Shown piece after piece: positions 1 to 3,776 of a stretch of DNA of 11,879 nt (position 1 is the stretch's first letter; each line of letters opens with the position of its first letter). This stretch comes from Calditrichota bacterium. Its GTDB lineage: Bacteria > Calditrichota > Calditrichia > RBG-13-44-9. Where the stretch lies: contig JAJRXE010000192.1 in NCBI GenBank assembly GCA_024276455.1, forward strand, positions 1 to 11,879, written 5' to 3'. The position numbers were made by a program, and so were the translations under genes. The notes under the pieces were generated by a model. That model was not told the origin of the DNA and searched no databases. It was given only the letters and a program-made list of their open reading frames with translations.

Positions 1-579
1 AATTCCCACCACCGGCCGAATCTGATTAACCTGATCCCAGCGTGCCAGGGTTTCGGGCGGTGGTGTGAGAATGGATTTTCGGGGGTTAATGAAACGCCAG
101 ATTTTGTTCCAGGGAGTCAGCCCCTCCATCCATTCGGACATCTGGTTCCAGATTTCGATGCCCTGGTAATCTTCGCTCTCCCAGGCGGTCCAGGGATAGG
201 GCGGATGTTCCGGCATCAGATCCCGTTTCTCGTCCGGGTGAGCAATAATGCCAAATCCTCCTTGCAGGCGCACCTGGCGGACATATTCCGGCGCGGGCAA
301 ATGTTTGTCCACTTCCTCGTCCAAACCGAACGCCAGGTAGTGGTTGGTATCGTCAATATCGTTGATTTCGTAACCAATGATGGTCAAAACCGATCCGTAC
401 CACCCCTCTTCGCCGTTTTTTAACGCGTGGAGGTTGTTGTGATCGGTGATCATAATGTAGTCCAGGCCGGCTTCTTCGGCGTAGCGGGCAATCTGAGGAA
501 TGGTGCCGGTTCCGTCGGAATAGCGGGAATGAATGTGAATACAACCAACAATTTCGTGATCTGTTTTGACCATTTTCAT
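1..579 (-). CDS. PHP-domain metal-dependent phosphoesterase, partial (C-terminus beyond window)
   Basis: The first 193 codons are visible on the minus strand; the frame is still open at base 1, so the C-terminus is missing. The translation is a PHP (polymerase and histidinol phosphatase) domain. Likely metal ligands can be read directly: H15 and H17 in the HIHSRYSDG motif, D22, H47 in ITDHNN, E71 in GYEIND, H80, and H114 in IIAHPDE. The family binds two or three divalent metals and hydrolyses phosphoesters; the substrate cannot be told from the sequence. The last residues, RPVVGI, look like the lead-in to the usual GxSDAH ligand motif that would lie just outside. Two ATGs, at 579 and 573, give almost the same protein and neither has a clear Shine-Dalgarno. 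A candidate promoter lies just upstream. Domain assignment is firm; the exact role is unknown. Confidence 0.88.
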   Translation of the reverse strand, partial: MKMVKTDHEIVGCIHIHSRYSDGTGTIPQIARYAEEAGLDYIMITDHNNLHALKNGEEGWYGSVLTIIGYEINDIDDTNHYLAFGLDEEVDKHLPAPEYVRQVRLQGGFGIIAHPDEKRDLMPEHPPYPWTAWESEDYQGIEIWNQMSEWMEGLTPWNKIWRFINPRKSILTPPPETLARWDQVNQIRPVVGI

Positions 580-608
580 CTGTTTTGCAGTCGATTTTAG
601 TTGTTCTA

Positions 609-637
609 ATGATAAAACAGGAATGCAGAAATTTCAA
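609..637 (-). promoter_or_regulatory. Candidate sigma-70-type promoter of the PHP gene
   Basis: Reading the minus strand, TTGAAA (637-632) is followed after exactly 17 bases by TATCAT (614-609). Each hexamer differs from the consensus at one position. Transcription would begin near 602, leaving a leader of about 25 bases before the ATG at 579 or 573. It also lies downstream of the terminator of the preceding minus-strand gene, which fits an independent transcription unit. Based on pattern only. Confidence 0.5.
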
Positions 638-675
638 ACGGTTTTTTAAGCAGGGCGGGAGGGAATAAATGAAAA

Positions 676-703
676 CGGCTCTCCGCGATGCCGTGGAGAG
701 CCG
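676..703 (-). terminator. Hairpin terminator after the Cys-rich hypothetical gene
   Basis: CGGCTCTCC (676-684) pairs perfectly with GGAGAGCCG (695-703). Three further pairs, including one G-U, extend inward to an ATGC loop, giving a stem of about 12 base pairs. On the minus strand it is followed by TTTTC and an A/T-rich stretch, so it terminates transcription leaving the gene at 715-1032, whose stop codon is 11 bases away. The T-run is short, so efficiency may be moderate. On the plus strand the 3' flank is A-rich, so it is not a plus-strand terminator. Confidence 0.7.
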
Positions 704-714
704 AGAAAAACGAA

Positions 715-1032
715 TTAGTTTGCAAAATCGGGAAGCTGCTTACCCCGGGAACGTAATAAATCGGTCAGTTCTTTTTGCATAATGGACCGGAGTTTCTGGC
801 TGGCCGTTTGTTCCATTTCCTGAAGTAAATCCAGCGCCTGCTCATGCCAGGATTCCAGGGCGTGCGGACAGGTGAACTCATCGTGCAAAACTTCCACCCG
901 TCCCATTGCTTCCAGCCAATTGCGCGGACCCTTTACCTCTCGTTGAACTTGGCATTGTGTACCACACACCTTGCAATACATCGTTTCCCGGGCATTAACC
1001 GGGGTGACGAAAAAATCGTACCCTTTGAGCAT
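715..1032 (-). CDS. Hypothetical Cys-rich small protein, possible zinc-binding fold
   Basis: A 105-residue protein I do not recognise. I chose the ATG at 1032 because GGAGG on the minus strand ends 7 bases before it; an in-frame TTG at 1038 would sit almost on top of the Shine-Dalgarno. Cysteines C20, C23 and C27 (CKVCGTQC) and a later C55-P-H57 suggest a small metal site, most likely zinc. From about residue 58 to 97 the sequence is predicted-helix-like and amphipathic, rich in Glu, Gln, Leu and Lys, with no membrane segment or signal peptide. It stands alone between a candidate promoter and a hairpin terminator, so it is probably monocistronic and soluble. The zinc site is inference; the coding call rests on the ribosome site, the terminator and the length. 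Function unknown. Confidence 0.75.
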   Translation of the reverse strand: MLKGYDFFVTPVNARETMYCKVCGTQCQVQREVKGPRNWLEAMGRVEVLHDEFTCPHALESWHEQALDLLQEMEQTASQKLRSIMQKELTDLLRSRGKQLPDFAN

Positions 1033-1047
1033 AACCAACCCTCCTGT

Positions 1048-1071
1048 TTTTTAAACCTGCGGGTTTAAAAA
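1048..1071. repeat. A/T-rich perfect palindrome upstream of the Cys-rich gene
   Basis: Ten bases (TTTTTAAACC, 1048-1057) are exactly complementary to GGTTTAAAAA (1062-1071) around the 4-base centre TGCG. On the minus strand it lies 4 bases upstream of the GGAGG Shine-Dalgarno of the gene at 715-1032. It could be a repressor or activator operator, or a hairpin in the 5' leader. It lacks a T-run on the 3' side in either direction, so it is not a standard terminator. Confidence 0.5.
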
Positions 1072-1107
1072 CATTTGGAATAAGAGAACAACGGAATTGG
1101 GATTGTT

Positions 1108-1281
1108 ATGTTAGAAATGCGCACACCGCACAAAAAAGATAAGCGTTTGGGAAAGAAAATTCAAGAAATTTTTGGAAGAAATTGGAAAAAAACGAAACGA
1201 TGGCACTCAAAATCGAAGAAGAGCCCCGGGGAATTTCCGAACCCGGGACCGGAAAATGGAACGAATGAAGAGTGCGTTTGA
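1108..1281 (+). CDS. Doubtful small ORF, 57 residues, very basic N-half
   Basis: An ATG-started frame of 57 codons, rich in Lys and Arg in its first 40 residues and then Pro/Gly/Asn-rich. There is no convincing Shine-Dalgarno in front of it (GGAATTGGGATT lies nearby but poorly placed), and I recognise no family. It overlaps the next doubtful ORF (1256-1387) in another frame. It also overlaps the candidate minus-strand promoter at 1136-1164. Composition could simply reflect A-rich intergenic DNA. Listed so that the region is not taken as empty. Confidence 0.15.
   Translation: MLEMRTPHKKDKRLGKKIQEIFGRNWKKTKRWHSKSKKSPGEFPNPGPENGTNEECV
1136..1164 (-). promoter_or_regulatory. Candidate promoter of the Cys-rich gene
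   Basis: On the minus strand TTGAAT (1164-1159) is followed after 17 bases by TATCTT (1141-1136), each matching the sigma-70 consensus at four of six positions. It resembles the PHP promoter candidate in spacing and style. A start near 1129 would give a leader of about 97 bases carrying the palindrome at 1048-1071. Other weak matches exist in this A/T-rich stretch, so the call is tentative. Confidence 0.3.
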
Positions 1282-1387
1282 GGAGGTTGAATTCACCGAA
1301 ACAGGGATGTATTTTCTCAGCAATGGGTTCATTTACCATTGCAAGGGGAGAAAGTGTTGGGACGATTGGCAAGATTTAACCGGTTAA
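1256..1387 (+). CDS. Doubtful small ORF, 43 residues, Cys/aromatic C-terminus
   Basis: From ATG 1256 (or ATG 1265) the frame runs 43 codons to TAA. The frame is open further upstream to a TTG at 1172. The C-terminal half looks more protein-like than its neighbours: a Tyr/Phe-rich stretch, then CKGRKC and a WDDW segment. No good Shine-Dalgarno precedes either ATG. I recognise no family. It may be a real small protein, a remnant of a longer gene joined by a frameshift to the ORF at 1108-1281, or chance. No function is proposed. Confidence 0.2.
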   Translation: MERMKSAFEEVEFTETGMYFLSNGFIYHCKGRKCWDDWQDLTG

Positions 1388-1508
1388 TTTTTCCAGGGAG
1401 AAAAAACCGGGAGACATCGGTTCGGTGGGAACTTTTTTCTTGTCGATTCATTTTATCAGTAGCAGAGATGAGTTGGGTAGATTGTGGAGGCAGAAGCGGA
1501 AGAAATTC
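1282..1508. other. Intergenic DNA, no other clear gene
   Basis: Beyond the doubtful ORF ending at 1387, this part of the gap between the divergent Cys-rich gene and rimP holds no convincing coding region, tRNA or structured RNA that I can see. A weak GTTC/GAAC hairpin (about 1420-1431) is followed by a T-run near 1433-1438 and could be a poor terminator. The sequence is purine-rich on the plus strand. Confidence 0.4.
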
Positions 1509-1538
1509 TTGAAACATCTTGCAAAAGCGGAATATTTT
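1509..1538 (+). promoter_or_regulatory. Candidate promoter of the rimP-nusA-infB operon
   Basis: TTGAAA (1509-1514) is followed after 18 bases by TATTTT (1533-1538) inside a T-rich stretch. A start near 1545 would place the leader terminator (1556-1581) within the first 40 transcribed bases. The -35 element matches five of six and the -10 four of six consensus positions. No better plus-strand candidate was seen between 1400 and 1600, but promoters may lie further upstream. Confidence 0.3.
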
Positions 1539-1548
1539 TTTTAAATTT

Positions 1549-1640
1549 GGAGGTTAAAAGTGGGTTCTCAGACCCACTTTTTTGTTATGTTTAACTTTTG
1601 TTCGAAAGCGTCCGGAAATGCCTATGGATTCTCTGGTTGA
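1549..1640 (+). other. Possible 26-codon leader ORF with strong Shine-Dalgarno, overlapping rimP start
   Basis: GGAGG (1549-1553) lies 6 bases before GTG at 1560, an ideal spacing. This GTG opens a 26-codon frame ending at TGA 1638-1640, in a different frame from rimP and overlapping its first codons. The GTG lies within the 5' arm of the terminator stem at 1556-1581. rimP itself has no good Shine-Dalgarno, so reinitiation from this leader is possible. The peptide is Phe-rich with no recognisable family. Whether it is translated is unproven; the ribosome site is the visible evidence. Confidence 0.35.
1556..1581 (+). terminator. Perfect intrinsic terminator in the rimP leader (candidate attenuator)
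   Basis: AAAAGTGGGT (1556-1565) pairs without mismatch with ACCCACTTTT (1572-1581) around the loop TCTCAG, and the T-run continues through 1583. Its 3' end lies 36 bases before the rimP ATG. No convincing gene ends just upstream, so it is more likely a premature-termination control element of the operon than the end of another gene. NusA, encoded second in the operon, stimulates pausing and intrinsic termination. NusA-dependent attenuation in the rimP-nusA leader is known in Bacillus subtilis, so feedback control is plausible here. Confidence 0.75.
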
Positions 1641-2076
1641 GGAAATTGAAGCGTTAGTTAAGCCGATTTGTGAACGGTTGGGTTATTACCTGGTGGAGGT
1701 TGAGGTGCGAGGAGGATTCAACAATCGGGTGGTAGCAGTTTACGCCGACACCGAGCAGGGGATTACCCTGGACGAGATTACCCGCTTAACCCGGGAAATT
1801 GAAGATGTGTTGGAGATTCGCGATCCCATTGAGGGAAGTTACCGACTGGAAGTCTCTTCGCCGGGATTGACCCGACCGCTGCGGGAGATCTGGCAGTTTC
1901 GCAGGAACATCGGGAGGCAGTTGCGAGTGGTGTTCGACAGCGAGGACGGACGCAAAGATTTTATTGGCATTCTATCGGAAGTTCGGGAGGATGGAATTGC
2001 TTTACAATTAAAAAAGAAACTCGTCTCGATTCCTTTCGAGACAATTGTTAAAGCGCAAGTAAAACCAAAATGGTAA
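1618..2076 (+). CDS. rimP: Ribosome maturation factor RimP
   Basis: A 152-residue cytoplasmic protein needed for maturation of the 30S subunit. The family signature YRLEVSSPGLTRPL is present around residues 76-89, inside the N-terminal alpha/beta domain. A C-terminal Sm-like beta-barrel follows, beginning about residue 97 (NIGRQLRVVF) and ending SIPFETIVKAQVKPKW. Length is typical. The start is uncertain: ATG 1618 and ATG 1624 both fit the family N-terminus, and an upstream in-frame TTG at 1582 lies in the T-run of the leader terminator and is rejected. None has a strong Shine-Dalgarno. It opens the operon and is followed 27 bases later by nusA, its near-universal partner. Confidence 0.95.
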   Translation: MPMDSLVEEIEALVKPICERLGYYLVEVEVRGGFNNRVVAVYADTEQGITLDEITRLTREIEDVLEIRDPIEGSYRLEVSSPGLTRPLREIWQFRRNIGRQLRVVFDSEDGRKDFIGILSEVREDGIALQLKKKLVSIPFETIVKAQVKPKW

Positions 2077-2103
2077 AAAATTAGTGGAGGATAACAATCT
2101 ATC

Positions 2104-3381
2104 ATGAGAAGTGATATTGTTGAAGCAGTCAATCAGATCGCTAAAGAAAAACGTATCGATAAAGACGAAATTCGCGATATTTTAGAAGAGATTTTTTTGA
2201 CCTTAATTAAAAAGAAATATGGCGAGGCGGATAATTTCGACGTGATCGTTAATATTGATCGCGGCGACGTGGAGATTTACGTCGAAAAAGAGGTGGTGGA
2301 AGAAGTTACCGATCCCATTCGCCAGATTTCTCTGAAAGATGCCCGGAAAATTGACCCGGAAGTGGAGTTAGGAGAAGATTTCGTGGAGCTGGTGAATCCG
2401 GAGATTTTCGGTCGCCGCCTGATTAACATCGCCAAACAGACCCTGTTGCAACGGATTCGGGAATATGAGAAACGGAAGATTTACGAGGAGTACAGCAACC
2501 GGGTGGGCGAGATCATCATTGGCGATGTGCACCAGGTAACCCGGCAGGGCTATTTCTTGCTGGTCGATCGTACCGAGATGTTCATGCCCAAATCGGAGGC
2601 GATTCCCAACGAAGAGCTTCGCCGCGGTAGCAGCGTGCGAGCCCTGATTAAGAAGGTGGTGGAGCCGGATTCCATGATCGAAGACGAGCAGGAGCTGGAT
2701 CGGCCGCGTCGTCGTCGCCGCCGGGTGGGACCGGAAATTATCGTCTCCCGCGCCGACGATCAGTTCATGATCCGTCTGTTCGAGATCGAAGTGCCGGAAA
2801 TCTTCGACGGCATTGTGGAAATCAAAAAGATTGCCCGCAAACCGGGCGAGCGTGCCAAAATTGCCGTGGAATCTATTGACAAGCGGATTGATCCGGTGGG
2901 CGCCTGTGTGGGAATGCGCGGGGTGCGAATTCAGTCGGTGGTGCGCGAGCTGAACGGCGAGAAAATCGACGTGATTGCCTACTCCTCCGAGCCGGAAATT
3001 TTTGTGATGCGGGCCCTGACTCCTGCCAAGCCCATTCGGGTGATGTTAGACCACGACGAGAATCTGGCCGTGGCCATTATTCCCGACAAGGACATGGGAT
3101 TGGCCCTGGGACGCAATGAAATTAACCGCGAGCTGGCTCAGAGAATTACCGGCTGGAAAATTGAGTTGATTAAGGAATCGGAATACTACCAGAAAACCAT
3201 GGAAGAAGATATCGACATCGAAGAAATCCCGGGATTGACTCCCTCGGTCATTGCCAAACTGCGGGCGGCCAATATCAATACGGTGGAGGAGTTGAAGAAT
3301 CTGGGCTTGCAGGGCCTGATCGAAATTCCTGGCATCGGAAAAAAAACCGCTCAGAAAATTTTGAATTTCTTGAATGTGTAA
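2104..3381 (+). CDS. nusA: Transcription termination/antitermination factor NusA
   Basis: A 425-residue RNA polymerase-associated elongation factor that promotes pausing and intrinsic termination and takes part in antitermination. Regions in order: N-terminal polymerase-binding domain (about 1-125), S1 domain (about 133-195), KH1 (about 230-295) with the GMRG loop at 270-273, and KH2 (about 300-352). A single C-terminal helix-hairpin-helix unit follows (about 375-424), with IPGLTP and IPGIGKKTA hairpins. The usual KGPQIILSR segment before KH1 appears as VGPEIIVSR and is preceded by six consecutive arginines (202-207), an unusual basic linker. A GGAGG (2086-2090) lies 13 bases from the ATG, a rather long spacing, but no better start exists and the N-terminus matches the family. 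Confidence 0.97.
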   Translation: MRSDIVEAVNQIAKEKRIDKDEIRDILEEIFLTLIKKKYGEADNFDVIVNIDRGDVEIYVEKEVVEEVTDPIRQISLKDARKIDPEVELGEDFVELVNPEIFGRRLINIAKQTLLQRIREYEKRKIYEEYSNRVGEIIIGDVHQVTRQGYFLLVDRTEMFMPKSEAIPNEELRRGSSVRALIKKVVEPDSMIEDEQELDRPRRRRRRVGPEIIVSRADDQFMIRLFEIEVPEIFDGIVEIKKIARKPGERAKIAVESIDKRIDPVGACVGMRGVRIQSVVRELNGEKIDVIAYSSEPEIFVMRALTPAKPIRVMLDHDENLAVAIIPDKDMGLALGRNEINRELAQRITGWKIELIKESEYYQKTMEEDIDIEEIPGLTPSVIAKLRAANINTVEELKNLGLQGLIEIPGIGKKTAQKILNFLNV

Positions 3382-3419
3382 GCAAAAAAGTGTGCTAAAT
3401 TTTGAATGCGAACACAAAA

Positions 3420-3776
3420 ATGAAGGAGGACAGGCAGCTTATTTGGCAAAATGTGGTTCCAACCAATCAACTGAGATCGTTGGTTGGATTTGCGCGGCGA
3501 GCGCGAAAAGTTGTTCTGGGATTTGATGCGGTAAAAAGAGCTGCGACGAAACATAAATTGGCCCTGGTGTTGGTGCAGGCAGACCTGGCTTCCAACACCT
3601 GGGAGAAAATCACCCGGATCGGATTAAACGCCGGGGTGCCGATTTTACAAACAGCGGATCATGTCCGCTGGGAAAAGTATTGGGGAGTTGAAGGTTACAA
3701 AATTATGGGAATCTTGAGAAGCGAGATTGGTAATAGTATTTTGAGAAATTTACACGGGAGTTTAAATGGCAGTTAA
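3420..3776 (+). CDS. ylxQ: YlxQ-like protein, L7Ae/L30e ribosomal-protein superfamily
   Basis: A 118-residue protein whose core (from about residue 16, LRSLVGFARRARKVV) matches the L7Ae/L30e/S12e-type RNA-binding fold of the YlxQ proteins encoded between nusA and infB in many bacteria. The role is presumed to be RNA binding, possibly kink-turn recognition; the exact function is not established. ATG 3420 is preferred over an in-frame TTG at 3402; a TAA at 3396 rules out anything earlier. No Shine-Dalgarno precedes it. Instead an AAGGAGG lies inside codons 2-4, so a later non-ATG start cannot be excluded. ylxR, often next to it, is missing. Its last 11 bases overlap the start of infB, indicating translational coupling. 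Confidence 0.85.
   Translation: MKEDRQLIWQNVVPTNQLRSLVGFARRARKVVLGFDAVKRAATKHKLALVLVQADLASNTWEKITRIGLNAGVPILQTADHVRWEKYWGVEGYKIMGILRSEIGNSILRNLHGSLNGS

Noticed and set aside
353..637. A 94-codon minus-strand frame overlapping the PHP gene start
   Set aside because: It starts at a TTG without a ribosome site, overlaps the PHP promoter candidate, and the alternative frame carries a full set of PHP metal ligands.
1582..1617. Upstream TTG start for rimP at 1582
   Set aside because: It lies in the T-run of the leader terminator, has no Shine-Dalgarno at the proper distance, and would add residues not seen in RimP proteins; ATG 1618 or 1624 fits better.
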